Made by a program: the position numbers and the translations under genes
Shown here: in pieces, positions 24,938 through 33,596 of the stretch
Numbering within the stretch: the first letter of the stretch is position 1
How the letters are laid out: every line of letters begins with the position of its first letter
NCBI GenBank assembly: GCA_900104495.1
Contig: FMXS01000016.1
Location: 1 to 64,000 of the forward strand
Reading direction: 5' to 3'
Length of the DNA: 64,000 nucleotides
Origin: Ruminococcaceae bacterium FB2012
GTDB lineage: Bacteria; Bacillota; Clostridia; Oscillospirales; Ruminococcaceae
The notes under the pieces: model-generated
What the model was told of the DNA's origin: nothing
Databases searched by the model: none
The model's input: only the letters and a program-made list of their open reading frames with translations

Positions 24938-24951
24938 ACGGAGGTCATCAA

Positions 24952-25800
24952 TTGAAAAAGATCTCGCCTGCGCAGGCTGCTGCGCTGATGCTTTGCTTTT
25001 CCCTCGCACGGCTCCTGGGGTTCCGTCCGGAGGGCTGTAATCTGCTGATCTGCGCCGCCGCAGAGATGATCTGCGGAGCGCTTTTGACCGCTCTCTGTAT
25101 GCTCCTGCCGGAGCCCAAAGGGAAGGGCAATGCCCTCGGAAGGATGTTCTCCGCCGCCGCAGGACTGTGGCTGGCATTTATTTATGTTATGCTGCTCTAC
25201 GAGCTTTCTTCCTCGCTGAACTACTCCTTTCCCGACTTCTACGCAGCGCCTGCGATCATCGCCTCGGCGGCGGCAGCGGCGGCCTACTGCGCTTCAATGG
25301 GCCTCCGCGGATGCGCCCGCGCGTCCTGCGCGGCAGCGATACTCACCGTGGCCGTACTGCTGCTGGTAGGCATCGGCGCCGCAGAGCGATTTGACCCGGA
25401 ACGCCTGGAGCTTGCGGTCCCGGACCGCGGAGAACAGTTCCTGCGTCAGCTGCTGAGACAGCTCCCGCGCTCGGCGGAGTTCCCGCTGTTTCTGCTGCTG
25501 CGGAGAAGGATAGAGCATCCGAGGCGGGCTGTGCTGATAAGGTTTTCGGTGCAGGCGGCGGTGACGGCGGGCTTTATGACGCTCTGTGCGGGCGTCCTCG
25601 GAGACAGGGGCCTCACGGGCGTCCCGGCGGACACGCTGTCCTCCTACTCCAAAACTTCGGTCATCGAACGCTTCGACGCGCTGATGCTTTTGGTATGGAC
25701 GCTCTGCCTTATCTTCGCAGCAGCAGGACTGCTGATAGGCATTGTGACCGGCGCGAAACAGACTTTCAACAAGTCCGAAGTCCGAATTTCAAATCCGTAA
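24952..25800 (+). CDS. Spore germinant receptor subunit B (GerAB/GerKB family), short form
   Basis: A 282-residue integral membrane protein with about eight hydrophobic helices. Its position between A and C subunit genes identifies it as the B subunit, the amino-acid-transporter-like part that binds germinant. The family is usually about 360 residues with ten helices, so this one is short by roughly two helices; the N-terminal helix (PAQAAALMLCFSLARLLG) resembles helix 1. The start is a TTG at 24952 with CGGAGG upstream. The C-terminal KSEVRISNP tail is unusual. Low similarity in places makes the subfamily uncertain. Confidence 0.78.
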   Translation: MKKISPAQAAALMLCFSLARLLGFRPEGCNLLICAAAEMICGALLTALCMLLPEPKGKGNALGRMFSAAAGLWLAFIYVMLLYELSSSLNYSFPDFYAAPAIIASAAAAAAYCASMGLRGCARASCAAAILTVAVLLLVGIGAAERFDPERLELAVPDRGEQFLRQLLRQLPRSAEFPLFLLLRRRIEHPRRAVLIRFSVQAAVTAGFMTLCAGVLGDRGLTGVPADTLSSYSKTSVIERFDALMLLVWTLCLIFAAAGLLIGIVTGAKQTFNKSEVRISNP

Positions 25801-25817
25801 TTTCAAAGGGAGCTTTT

Positions 25818-26897
25818 ATGAAACGCATTTGGTTTTTCATCATCTCCGCGATGCTGGCGTTCTGTACCGCCGGCAGCCGCGATACTGTTTCCTCACTGGA
25901 CCGCGCTATGGTCCACGCCGTGGGCATCGACGCCGACGGTGAAAACTACAAGCTGACCCTTCAGATCTTCCGCCCGGACAGCGCCGGCACCGATACCCAG
26001 CTGGACCCCGCCAAAGCTAACATTTTTGTCATCACCGCCTCGGCCCCCACCGTGGGACAGGCGCTTGCCGAATGCGAGAACCGCCTCGGAGAATTCCTGT
26101 TCATCGGGCATAATCAGCTCGTCGTCATCGGCGAGGACGTCAGCCTTGAAAACTCTCGGCGGCTGCTGGCGGCCTTCATCCGCAGCAAGGAGAGCTATCT
26201 CGGTGCGGAGATCGCCTGCGCGGAAAATGCCGAAAAGCTCCTTTCCGCGGAGCTGTCCGAGGGTGCCGTCGCCGCGCAGAGCATCGTCGGGATAATCGAA
26301 CGTCACGCGGAGAATTCCGACACTGTCAAATGCGACCTGCTGACTGCCGCAGGCGCCGAGGACGGCACCGTGGTGATGCCCCGGCTGAAGGTCATCAAAA
26401 CCGGCGGAGAAAAGACCGTGTCGGCGGCCGAAGCCGAGGTCTATGTGTACGGAAAGCGCAGCTTCACGCTGAACAAGGAGGAGTGCTGCGGCCTCACGCG
26501 GCTGCGGCGGAAATGCTCCGAGACCACCCTCTCCGTTGAGACTGCGGAGGGCCTGCTGGCTGTGGATGCGGACGACTGCTCCTGCCGTCGGGAGCTGACC
26601 TTCGACGGCTCGCGGCTGAAATTATCCCTTGCCGTTTCGGCGGAGATACAGAACGATCAGAGCATTGAGGTCCTCACCGACCGCGAGGACACCGCCCGCC
26701 AATGCAGCCGTGAGCTTACCCGCCGCTGCGGACGCGCCGCTGCCCTCTGCCGTGAACGGCAGGCCGACCTGATCGGATTGTCGCAGCTGGTGCGGAGCCG
26801 TTATCCTCAGCTTTGGCTGGACCTGGAAGGCAGCTTTGAACGCATTCTGGAGATCACCGACATCGAGGTCACTGCCGAAGTGACGGTCAAGGAATGA
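25818..26897 (+). CDS. Spore germinant receptor subunit C (Ger(x)C lipoprotein family)
   Basis: A 359-residue protein with a signal segment MKRIWFFIISAMLAFC; C16 could be the lipid-modified cysteine. Family features are the early D-R-A-x-V-H-A-V-G-I-D motif (LDRAMVHAVGIDADG), FLFIGHNQLVVIGED and the late C-terminal domain with LWLDLEGSFERIL. It sits on the outer face of the inner spore membrane and is needed for receptor function. It begins 17 nt after the B gene with AAAGGGAG. No forespore promoter with good match was found ahead of the operon. Confidence 0.9.
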   Translation: MKRIWFFIISAMLAFCTAGSRDTVSSLDRAMVHAVGIDADGENYKLTLQIFRPDSAGTDTQLDPAKANIFVITASAPTVGQALAECENRLGEFLFIGHNQLVVIGEDVSLENSRRLLAAFIRSKESYLGAEIACAENAEKLLSAELSEGAVAAQSIVGIIERHAENSDTVKCDLLTAAGAEDGTVVMPRLKVIKTGGEKTVSAAEAEVYVYGKRSFTLNKEECCGLTRLRRKCSETTLSVETAEGLLAVDADDCSCRRELTFDGSRLKLSLAVSAEIQNDQSIEVLTDREDTARQCSRELTRRCGRAAALCRERQADLIGLSQLVRSRYPQLWLDLEGSFERILEITDIEVTAEVTVKE

Positions 26898-26958
26898 TAA
26901 CTGTACTGAAAATTGTACTGTAAAACGTATGTTTTGCGTAACTGTCCAAAAAAAGGAC

Positions 26959-26987
26959 CTGACAAACAGAGAAAAGTGTGGTATTAT
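26959..26987 (+). promoter_or_regulatory. Sigma-A promoter for the 105-residue protein
   Basis: CTGACA at 26959-26964, 17-nt spacer, TATTAT at 26982-26987. Confidence 0.65.
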
Positions 26988-27032
26988 AAGAGTACAGAAA
27001 AACGACCACATACAAGAAAGGCAGGTATCATT

Positions 27033-27350
27033 ATGGACAGGATCGTAAGCAATATGGGTGACGCGGTCATCCTTAAAGTTGAGCGCAAAGATCAGAAGAT
27101 CGAGGGCTGGGAGCGCCGCCGGAACTATCTGGGTTTTGAGGGCAACCTGGTCATCAGGACCGCGGAGGACGGCAGCACTTATGCCGCTATCGAGGACGGG
27201 AGCCGGTGCATCCGCACCAGCCCCGGGCGGCTGACCTTCCACGGGGGGAGTGCAGTTTTCGAGACGGAGAACAGCATCTACACCTTCCGGCTGGTCACCT
27301 TCGGGGAGACGGCGGTCTTCGACACGCAGACGCAGGTGCGGACGGCGTAA
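27033..27350 (+). CDS. Small conserved-looking protein of unknown function
   Basis: A 105-residue soluble protein without signal peptide or membrane helix. Alternating hydrophobic and charged residues (NLVIRTAEDGSTYAAIEDGS, SIYTFRLVTFGETAVFDTQ) suggest an all-beta fold. I do not recognise the family. An in-frame ATG further upstream is rejected because the promoter lies between it and the ATG at 27033, which is preceded by AGGCAGG. It is transcribed alone. Confidence 0.75.
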   Translation: MDRIVSNMGDAVILKVERKDQKIEGWERRRNYLGFEGNLVIRTAEDGSTYAAIEDGSRCIRTSPGRLTFHGGSAVFETENSIYTFRLVTFGETAVFDTQTQVRTA

Positions 27351-27457
27351 GGGCCTGTCACGGCAGCGGCAGGGGCGTACCGGTCCGCCCTTTACCGTGA
27401 GCAGGATCCTAACATAAGCTCGCTCCCGTTTTCGGACATATCCTTTACCCTCGGGGC

Positions 27458-27486
27458 TTGCATTTTTCGCAGAAGTGTTGTATAAT
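27458..27486 (+). promoter_or_regulatory. Sigma-A promoter for the 239-residue lipoprotein
   Basis: TTGCAT at 27458-27463, 17-nt spacer, TATAAT at 27481-27486. Confidence 0.8.
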
Positions 27487-27522
27487 AGACCTATCAAATT
27501 CTGACAGAAAGAAGGTCATTAT

Positions 27523-28242
27523 ATGAAACGTTTATTGGCTTCGTTGCTGGCGGCGGTGCTTTGCGCCGGAGCGCTGGCGGGATGCGGCTCCTCGGGGAGC
27601 AGTTCCAAGGCGGACACTTCCAAGGCGGCCGCCGGGGCATCCTCAAGCGCCGGAACGGAAACCGATACAAGCACTGCCGATGCGGGTGACGCGGAAACTT
27701 CCAAGTCCGCAGAGGCTCCGGCGGCTTCGTCGGGAGTCAAGGAAGTTGACTTCATGGACTCATTCCTCGGGGGCAGCGGCAAGAATTATCTCGGCATGGA
27801 TCTTGCCGACCTTAACGCCGACACAGGCAACGGGTATGACGAAGCTCACGCCACGGAGTTCGACAAGAGCTTCGGGCAGGCTACCTACTCCCTGGGCGAG
27901 GTGGACTCTATCCTCGGGGGACGGGCCAAGTTCGGCGGCAAGCTCCCCGTTACCATCACCCTTTTCTTCGACGGCGACAGGATCAAAAAAGTCCTCTACA
28001 AGATCGAAGAGGGCTCCGTGGATTCGGCGGCGGTATGCAAGAGCATCGCAGAGGTCCTGAAAAACGGCCTCCCCGCTGACTACAAGGGCGAGTACGACTA
28101 CAAGTCGGGCGGAAAGGACTCCGCACGCTTCGCCAATGACGTAAACGGCTACGTCTTTGAGGTGAAGCACTTCTCCCTTGACGATTCCGGCTACCCCGTA
28201 CACTTCACCCTGGAAAGCTACAAGGACAAGTACGGCCAGTAA
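27523..28242 (+). CDS. Lipoprotein of unknown function
   Basis: A 239-residue secreted protein. The signal peptide ends with a lipobox (ALAGC, lipid cysteine C21). A low-complexity Ser/Ala/Glu/Thr linker (about 22-75) is followed by a folded domain (about 78-239) with the motif GVKEVDFMDSFLGGSGKNYL and several beta-strand-like segments such as GKLPVTITLFFDGDRIKKVL. I do not recognise the domain. It is monocistronic, with promoter and terminator. The ribosome site is AAAGAAGG. Confidence 0.8.
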   Translation: MKRLLASLLAAVLCAGALAGCGSSGSSSKADTSKAAAGASSSAGTETDTSTADAGDAETSKSAEAPAASSGVKEVDFMDSFLGGSGKNYLGMDLADLNADTGNGYDEAHATEFDKSFGQATYSLGEVDSILGGRAKFGGKLPVTITLFFDGDRIKKVLYKIEEGSVDSAAVCKSIAEVLKNGLPADYKGEYDYKSGGKDSARFANDVNGYVFEVKHFSLDDSGYPVHFTLESYKDKYGQ

Positions 28243-28254
28243 ATAAAACAAAGC

Positions 28255-28287
28255 GAAGGTGTCCGCACAGGCGGGCACCTTCATTTT
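28255..28287 (+). terminator. Intrinsic terminator after the lipoprotein
   Basis: A 12-bp stem (28255-28266 with 28271-28282, one G-T pair), loop ACAG, then ATTTTATG. Confidence 0.85.
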
Positions 28288-28292
28288 ATGTT

Positions 28293-29282
28293 CTACCTTG
28301 TTTCTCCCTCGCTTATAAGCTTTGCGTTGGGGAAGTAGCGGGCCAGTATCTCCTCGCAGCTTTTGCCTGCTTTGGACATCGCTTCGGCGCCGTATTGGCT
28401 CAGCCCGACAAGATGCCCCCGGCCCTTGCACTTGAAGACGTAGGCCCCGTCCTTTTCGGTCACCTCAAAGCAGGCCGACGGCAGACCCGCCGCCTCCGCG
28501 AAAGCCGTCCCGGTGACGTAGCTTCGTCCGCAAAGTTCCACCGTCGCAGCACAGCCGGCCTCCGTCCGTTCGGTGACTTTCACGCTCAGTTCGGATTTGT
28601 CTATTTTCGCGTCCGGGAAAGCCGCCGTCAGCGCCGGGAACAGCTTCTCCGAGGACACCGTGAACACCGACTCGCAGACCTCGCTTTTCAAGTCTTCGGA
28701 GCTGTCCACGCCGGTAAGGTATGGGATGTTTTCTCCCCACGCTGACAGCGCGGATTCCGTTTTCCCGCAGGACACGGCATGGAAAGCCGCGATTATCGGC
28801 TTGCCCTCGAAAGTGAGGGTGCGGGTCAGAGCGTAGTCGGCGGCGGCGGAGAGTTTCGCTTTCGCCTCGTCGGTCTTTTTGCCGTAAAGCGTCCGAAGCT
28901 GTTCGTCGGTGAAATAGGCGTTGTAGTATGTGCTGTCGTCGGAGAAGTCCGCGCCGTGAAGCCCGGGAGTAGGGGAGAGTTGTTCTTCTGCGCGTCGGCG
29001 CAGGGCGTAGGTGTGAGCCAGTACGGCCTGCGCCTTGAGAGCCTCCTCCCCGAACTCCGCGGGCATCTGCGCGGCCACCGCCCCGATGATATACTCCCGC
29101 ATAGGTATCGCCTTGGGCTCGGTGCTGTCGCCGAAGAGCATCAGAACGCTGTCCTGCGCCTCCCCGGAAGCGGGCTCGGCGCTGTGCCTGTCCGCCAGCA
29201 AAGCGATAAACGGCACGGCTATCAGAAAGACGGTGAGAATTATTATAAGCTGGATATGACCTTTCAAATTAACGACCCCCAT
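28293..29282 (-). CDS. spoIID: SpoIID/LytB-domain protein (stage II sporulation protein D)
   Basis: A membrane-anchored lytic transglycosylase that cuts glycan strands during engulfment. The 329-residue protein has one N-terminal helix (about 9-30), then the SpoIID domain with MREYIIGAVAAQMPAEFGEEALKAQAV; the Glu in MPAEF corresponds to the catalytic residue of the family. Later motifs FHAVSCGKTESA and CKGRGHLVGLSQYGAEAM are typical. The ATG at 29282 has a poor ribosome site; a TTG at 29267 preceded by GGGGG gives MKGHIQLIII and may be the true start. SpoIIP and SpoIIM are not in the window. Confidence 0.9.
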   Translation of the reverse strand: MGVVNLKGHIQLIIILTVFLIAVPFIALLADRHSAEPASGEAQDSVLMLFGDSTEPKAIPMREYIIGAVAAQMPAEFGEEALKAQAVLAHTYALRRRAEEQLSPTPGLHGADFSDDSTYYNAYFTDEQLRTLYGKKTDEAKAKLSAAADYALTRTLTFEGKPIIAAFHAVSCGKTESALSAWGENIPYLTGVDSSEDLKSEVCESVFTVSSEKLFPALTAAFPDAKIDKSELSVKVTERTEAGCAATVELCGRSYVTGTAFAEAAGLPSACFEVTEKDGAYVFKCKGRGHLVGLSQYGAEAMSKAGKSCEEILARYFPNAKLISEGETR

Positions 29283-29424
29283 AAATCAATGCATTTATAC
29301 TGTATCACGCTTCCCCCGCGAATAATGTCAAAGGACAGAAATGCCGAAAGTGTACGCGAGGGAAACACAAGCGTATTTCACAAACGTACATCCAAAATGA
29401 TATAAAAAATCTCCGAAATGCACA

Positions 29425-29454
29425 TTGACTTATCAGAGGCATATATTATATAAT
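29425..29454 (+). promoter_or_regulatory. lysC: Sigma-A promoter for aspartate kinase
   Basis: TTGACT at 29425-29430, 18-nt spacer, TATAAT at 29449-29454. The leader is short and has a GCGCC-TGCG-GGCGC hairpin; it is too short for a lysine riboswitch. Confidence 0.75.
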
Positions 29455-29505
29455 AGTTAAGTGAGTAAAAAATGCGCCTGCGGGCGCAAGACAGGAGAAT
29501 AGCTT

Positions 29506-30825
29506 ATGATAAAAGTAGTCAAGTTCGGCGGCAGCTCCCTTGCCAGTGCCGAGCAGTTCAGGAAGGTCGCCGATATAATCCATGCCGAGGATGCAAGACG
29601 TTACGTCGTGCCCTCCGCACCGGGCAAGCGCTTTTCCGCGGATACCAAGGTCACGGATATGCTCTATGCCTGCTACGACCTTGCCGCCAAGGGCAAGGAT
29701 TTCAGCGAGGCCTTTGCAAAGATCACCGAAAGATACACCTCCATCATCGACGAGCTGGGCCTCGACCTTGATATGACCGAAGAGTTCAATACCGTCAAGG
29801 CTTGCTTCATCGGCAAGGCGGGACGCGATTACGCCGCCTCCCGCGGCGAGTACCTCAACGGTATCGTGCTGGCGAAGTATCTGGGCTATGAATTCGTTGA
29901 TGCCGCAGACGTCATCTTCTTCAAGGATTCCGGCGAGTTCGACGCCGAGCGTACTCAGAAGGCCGTAAGGGAAAGGCTCACCGGCGTTGAGAAAGCTGTT
30001 GTCCCCGGTTTTTACGGCTCCATGCCCAACGACACTATCAAGACTTTCTCCCGCGGCGGCTCGGACATCACCGGCTCTATCGTGGCGGCGGCTGTCGGCG
30101 CGGATATTTACGAGAACTGGACCGACGTTTCAGGCTTCCTGATCTCCGACCCCCGCATAGTCAAGGATCCTCTGCCGATCCACACCATTACCTACAAGGA
30201 GCTCCGTGAGCTGTCCTATATGGGCGCAGGCGTCCTTCACGAGGATGCGATCTTCCCGGTGCGCAAGGCGGGCATTCCCATAAACATCAAGAACACCAAC
30301 GCCCCCCTGGACCCCGGCACAATGATCGTTGAAAGCACTTCTCAGAAGCCCCAGTTCACCATTACCGGCATCGCCGGCAAGAAGGGCTTCACGGTAGTCA
30401 ACATCGAAAAGGACATGATGAACAGCGAGCTGGGCTTCGGCAGGAGAGTGCTGGAAGTTTTCGAGAAGAACGGCATCTCCTTCGAGCATATGCCCTCGGG
30501 CATCGACACCATGAGCATCGTGGTGCATCAGACCGAGTTCGAGCCCAAGGAGCAGGAGATCCTTTCCGGCCTCCACCGCAACGTTCACCCCGATTCCATT
30601 GACATCGAGACCGATCTTGCGCTTATCGCGGTAGTGGGCAGAGCAATGAAGTCCGCCCGCGGCACCGCCGGACGCATCTTCGCCGCCCTTGCACACGCTC
30701 ACATCAACGTTAAGATGATCGACCAGGGCTCCAGCGAGCTGAACATCATCATCGGCGTGGAAGAAAAGGACTTTGAGGCCGCTATCAAGAGCATCTACGA
30801 GATATTCGTGGTGCATCAGCTTTGA
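29506..30825 (+). CDS. lysC: Aspartate kinase
   Basis: The enzyme phosphorylates L-aspartate, the first step of lysine, threonine, methionine and diaminopimelate synthesis. The 439-residue length fits monofunctional kinases. Visible are the N-terminal KFGGSSLA nucleotide motif, FSRGGSDITGSIVAAA with GADIYENWTDVSG (substrate site), and two C-terminal ACT domains (about 300-435; TIVGIAGKKG-type and ALIAVVGRAMKSARGTAGRIF). The ACT domains imply feedback control by lysine and/or threonine. The start has ACAGGAG. No other pathway gene is adjacent. Confidence 0.96.
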   Translation: MIKVVKFGGSSLASAEQFRKVADIIHAEDARRYVVPSAPGKRFSADTKVTDMLYACYDLAAKGKDFSEAFAKITERYTSIIDELGLDLDMTEEFNTVKACFIGKAGRDYAASRGEYLNGIVLAKYLGYEFVDAADVIFFKDSGEFDAERTQKAVRERLTGVEKAVVPGFYGSMPNDTIKTFSRGGSDITGSIVAAAVGADIYENWTDVSGFLISDPRIVKDPLPIHTITYKELRELSYMGAGVLHEDAIFPVRKAGIPINIKNTNAPLDPGTMIVESTSQKPQFTITGIAGKKGFTVVNIEKDMMNSELGFGRRVLEVFEKNGISFEHMPSGIDTMSIVVHQTEFEPKEQEILSGLHRNVHPDSIDIETDLALIAVVGRAMKSARGTAGRIFAALAHAHINVKMIDQGSSELNIIIGVEEKDFEAAIKSIYEIFVVHQL

Positions 30826-30839
30826 TCTCAATACACATC

Positions 30840-31016
30840 AAAGGAGCCCGCTGAAAGGTGGGTAGCTCAACAGAAGTCTCCCGACAACTACCCATATAAT
30901 AGACAATACAGCGGACAATTATAAGAAAGTGACATACACCGTTAGGTCGGTACTCATAAAGAAGTTTTCCAAGAACAATTATGAAAGACCTATACAGCGG
31001 GCTATGAAACAGAATA
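30840..31016 (+). ncRNA. Candidate structured RNA downstream of lysC
   Basis: A 9-bp perfect closing stem (30845-30853 with 30995-31003), an inner 7-bp stem (30859-30865 with 30888-30894) and A-rich loops enclose about 160 nt, followed at once by a strong terminator. No open frame with a ribosome site fits. It could be a stand-alone RNA with its own promoter or a processed lysC 3' region. I cannot assign it to a known class; raiA-type and 6S-type RNAs are worth testing. Confidence 0.55.
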
Positions 31017-31050
31017 GGCGAATACTTCATAAGAGGTATTCGCCTTTTTT
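31017..31050 (+). terminator. Intrinsic terminator after the candidate RNA
   Basis: A 12-bp stem (31017-31028 with 31033-31044, one G-T pair), loop ATAA, then six T. Confidence 0.92.
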
Positions 31051-31245
31051 ATTATGTATTCAACAATACAAAATCAGAAGCACTTCTTTTTGTCACAGAA
31101 GTATGTGATTGGATTGACTGATTCTGCTTATTATGCTATAATTATGGCAGGTAGTTATCAATTTGAAGAGTAGGTCAATAATATCATAACATCTATGCGT
31201 TTGAGGTGATAATACGCGGGACTTCTTTATGAACAATTGGTCTGA

Positions 31246-31443
31246 TATCTTTTTGATTATTTTTACAGCATCGGCTTTAAATTAAGCTTGGAAAAATATA
31301 TCAAGAAATTTTCCATGCTTGAAATTGACGGTACTGATGGTTACAAATCGCAAATTTTGATCCGATGGACGGTATCCAAGGCGCTGTTCAAGGAAACATT
31401 CGCTGAATTCACGGAAGCTATTGTATATCAAAAAGCCATTTAG
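31246..31443 (+). pseudogene. Gene remnant of unknown origin
   Basis: An open stretch of 65 codons ending in TAG has protein-like composition (FKLSLEKYIKKFSMLEIDG, FAEFTEAIVYQKAI) and higher AT content than its neighbours. No start codon with a ribosome site is present and upstream frames are broken, so it looks like the 3' end of a decayed gene. The family is not recognised. Confidence 0.3.
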
Positions 31444-31448
31444 TCTAC

Positions 31449-31477
31449 TTGACACCGAGTTGGATAGGTGGTATAAT
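31449..31477 (+). promoter_or_regulatory. Consensus sigma-A promoter for the phosphorelay operon
   Basis: A perfect TTGACA (31449-31454), 17-nt spacer, TATAAT (31472-31477), 72 nt before the first start codon. Confidence 0.9.
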
Positions 31478-31549
31478 CATCTCAGATAATATTGTAAACT
31501 GCTGTTTTTTATACCTTTTTCCCGATTGCTGCAAAAAGTGAGGTGTAAT

Positions 31550-33256
31550 ATGAAAGAACTGCTTGAAAGGAAAAAAGGACTTCACAGAAGCATCCTGATC
31601 GTTGATGATGAATTTATCGAGCGTGAAATGCTCGGTGCGATGCTGTGCGATCTGTACGAGATCATGTATGCTGAAAACGGCATAGCTGCATTGGATATTC
31701 TCAAGCAAAGAAAAAAAATTCCGTCAGTAGTGATCCTTGATCTGCATATGCCCGAACTTGACGGATTCGGACTGCTGAAGATCATACGCTCTGACAGTGA
31801 ACTGCGCCGTATTCCCGTGATCGTGCTGACTTCCGAGAAGGGTTCAGAGGTCGAATGCCTGAAAATGGGAGCAGCAGATTTTATCACAAAGCCATACGAA
31901 GCACCCGAGATCGTCAGAGCGCGTGTGGAGCATTCTGTCGAGCTCGCCGAGGACAGCGTCATCATTCATGAAACGGAACGGGACGAGCTGACGGAGCTTT
32001 TCAACAAAGAATTTTTCTATGAATACGGAAAAAGGCTGGATGAGCAGAATCAGATCCCTATGGACGCTGTTGTCATCGACATCAACCGTTTTCATATCGT
32101 AAACGAACTGTACGGAAAAGACTACGGTGATCTGGTGCTGAAGCGGGTGGGCAGCAGTATTCACGAGCTGGTAAGAAGTACAGGCGGTCTTGCCTGCCGT
32201 TCGGGAAGCAACAGCTTCGCTGTCTATATCCCGCATGATTCCGGTCTGAAAGAGAACCTTTCCCGATATATCGACAGAATGTGTGAGAAGATAGGCGATA
32301 AGAATATCAGTGTCCGTATCGGGATCTATCTGGATGACGGCAGCGGCTTTGATATGGAGCGCCGCTTTGACTGTGCAAGTCTCGCTTGTCAAAGGCTTCG
32401 CAGCAGCTATACTACTTGTTATGCCTTTTATGATGCCGAGCTTCACGGCAAGGAGCTCTACGCGGAACGTCTCATAAAGGATATGGACAGAGCGCTCGCA
32501 GAAAAGCAGTTCAAGGTCTATTATCAGCCAAAGTACGATATAAGAGGGGAAAAGCCGGTCCTTTCAAGTGCTGAGGCGCTCGTTCGCTGGCAGCATCCTG
32601 AATTCGGCATGGTAAGCCCCGGTCAGTTCATATCCGTCTTTGAGAGCAACGGTCTGATACAAAAACTCGACCGCTATGTCTGGAACGAAGCGGCAGCTCA
32701 GATCAGGCGATGGAAAGATACATTTGGCGTAACAGTTCCTGTATCTGTGAATGTGTCGAGAGTCGATATCTTTGATCCGATGCTGGGCGAAAAGCTGACC
32801 GTATTATTGAAGAACAACGGCATCACTTCTGAGAATCTCCTGCTTGAGATCACGGAGTCTGCATATACCGACAACGCCGCACAGATCATCGAAACGGTTT
32901 CTGCACTGCGTGACATGGGCTTTCGGATCGAAATGGACGATTTCGGCTGCGGGTATTCCTCTCTGAATATGCTTACCTCTATGCCGACAGATGCACTGAA
33001 GCTGGATATGGCATTCATCAGGGATATTTGTACCGATACAAAGGCAGCACGGCTGGTCGGGATCATCATAGAGATCGCACGCCTGCTTGAAGTGCCCGTC
33101 ATTGCAGAGGGCGTGGAGATCAAGGAACAGATGGAGCTGCTGAAAGAGCTTGGCTGTGATATCATTCAGGGGTACTATTTCTCAAGGCCGGTGCCGCCCG
33201 ATGAGTTCGCCGTTTTTTTGACCGAGAACAAGGAGGATGCGTATGCTTACAATTGA
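31550..33256 (+). CDS. Response regulator with degenerate GGDEF and active-looking EAL domain
   Basis: A 568-residue cytoplasmic protein predicted to hydrolyse c-di-GMP under phosphorelay control. The receiver domain (about 13-130) has D19-D20, phospho-acceptor D64 (VILDLHMPELDG) and K114 (ITKPY). The middle GGDEF-like domain (about 145-295) carries GSNSF where GGDEF should be, so it is not a cyclase. The EAL domain (about 310-560) keeps the main catalytic features: SAEALVRW, NVSR, LLEITES, MDDFGCGYSSLNML, ALKLDMAFI and EGVE with QGYYFS. The ATG at 31550 follows GTGAGGTG. It overlaps the Hpt gene by 14 nt. Confidence 0.93.
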   Translation: MKELLERKKGLHRSILIVDDEFIEREMLGAMLCDLYEIMYAENGIAALDILKQRKKIPSVVILDLHMPELDGFGLLKIIRSDSELRRIPVIVLTSEKGSEVECLKMGAADFITKPYEAPEIVRARVEHSVELAEDSVIIHETERDELTELFNKEFFYEYGKRLDEQNQIPMDAVVIDINRFHIVNELYGKDYGDLVLKRVGSSIHELVRSTGGLACRSGSNSFAVYIPHDSGLKENLSRYIDRMCEKIGDKNISVRIGIYLDDGSGFDMERRFDCASLACQRLRSSYTTCYAFYDAELHGKELYAERLIKDMDRALAEKQFKVYYQPKYDIRGEKPVLSSAEALVRWQHPEFGMVSPGQFISVFESNGLIQKLDRYVWNEAAAQIRRWKDTFGVTVPVSVNVSRVDIFDPMLGEKLTVLLKNNGITSENLLLEITESAYTDNAAQIIETVSALRDMGFRIEMDDFGCGYSSLNMLTSMPTDALKLDMAFIRDICTDTKAARLVGIIIEIARLLEVPVIAEGVEIKEQMELLKELGCDIIQGYYFSRPVPPDEFAVFLTENKEDAYAYN

Positions 33257-33578
33257 CAAACTGAGAGAATTCGGTGCCGACGTTGATGAGGGACTTGTCC
33301 GCTGTATGGGAAAAGAGGAGTTCTATCTCATGCTTGTCGGTAAGGCGATAGAAGCTGAGCGGCTGTCTCTGCTGGAAGAGCAGCTTGCGAAAAAAGATCT
33401 TGATGCTGCTTTTGAAACAGCACACGCATTAAAAGGTATGTACACTAATCTTTCGCTGACACCGCTGTCGGAACCAATCATAGCGATGACCGAGCTGCTG
33501 CGCAGCAGGACCGATACGGACTACTCTGCACTTCTGACGGAAGCAAAGGCACAGTTTGAAAAGCTGCGGAGTCTGTAA
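33243..33578 (+). CDS. Stand-alone Hpt phosphotransfer protein
   Basis: A 111-residue helical protein. H61 in AHALKGMYTNL is the phosphorylatable histidine of the Hpt family. It would accept phosphate from the receiver domain(s) of the hybrid kinase encoded next and pass it to the receiver-EAL protein encoded before it. The second of two nearby ATGs (33243) is chosen because AAGGAGG lies six bases before it; the first ATG abuts the ribosome site. It overlaps the upstream gene and precedes the kinase by 18 nt. Confidence 0.9.
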   Translation: MLTIDKLREFGADVDEGLVRCMGKEEFYLMLVGKAIEAERLSLLEEQLAKKDLDAAFETAHALKGMYTNLSLTPLSEPIIAMTELLRSRTDTDYSALLTEAKAQFEKLRSL

Positions 33579-33596
33579 CGGAACGGTGCCGGAATC

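Larger units (their letters stand above)
24493..24951. other. Gap inside the germinant receptor operon with repeats
   Basis: It holds a 12-nt tandem repeat (24600-24638), a long AT-rich hairpin (GCTATTTTTGC pairing with GCAAAAATAGC, about 24637-24672) and a MITE-arm-like sequence just before the B-subunit ribosome site. Open frames here translate to TVTVSVTVSV-type low complexity and have no ribosome site. Confidence 0.6.

Noticed and set aside
29455..29505. Lysine riboswitch before lysC
   Set aside because: The leader is only about 50 nt and has a single short hairpin.
32200..32225. Active diguanylate cyclase domain in the receiver-EAL protein
   Set aside because: The motif reads GSNSF instead of GGDEF, so cyclase activity is unlikely.
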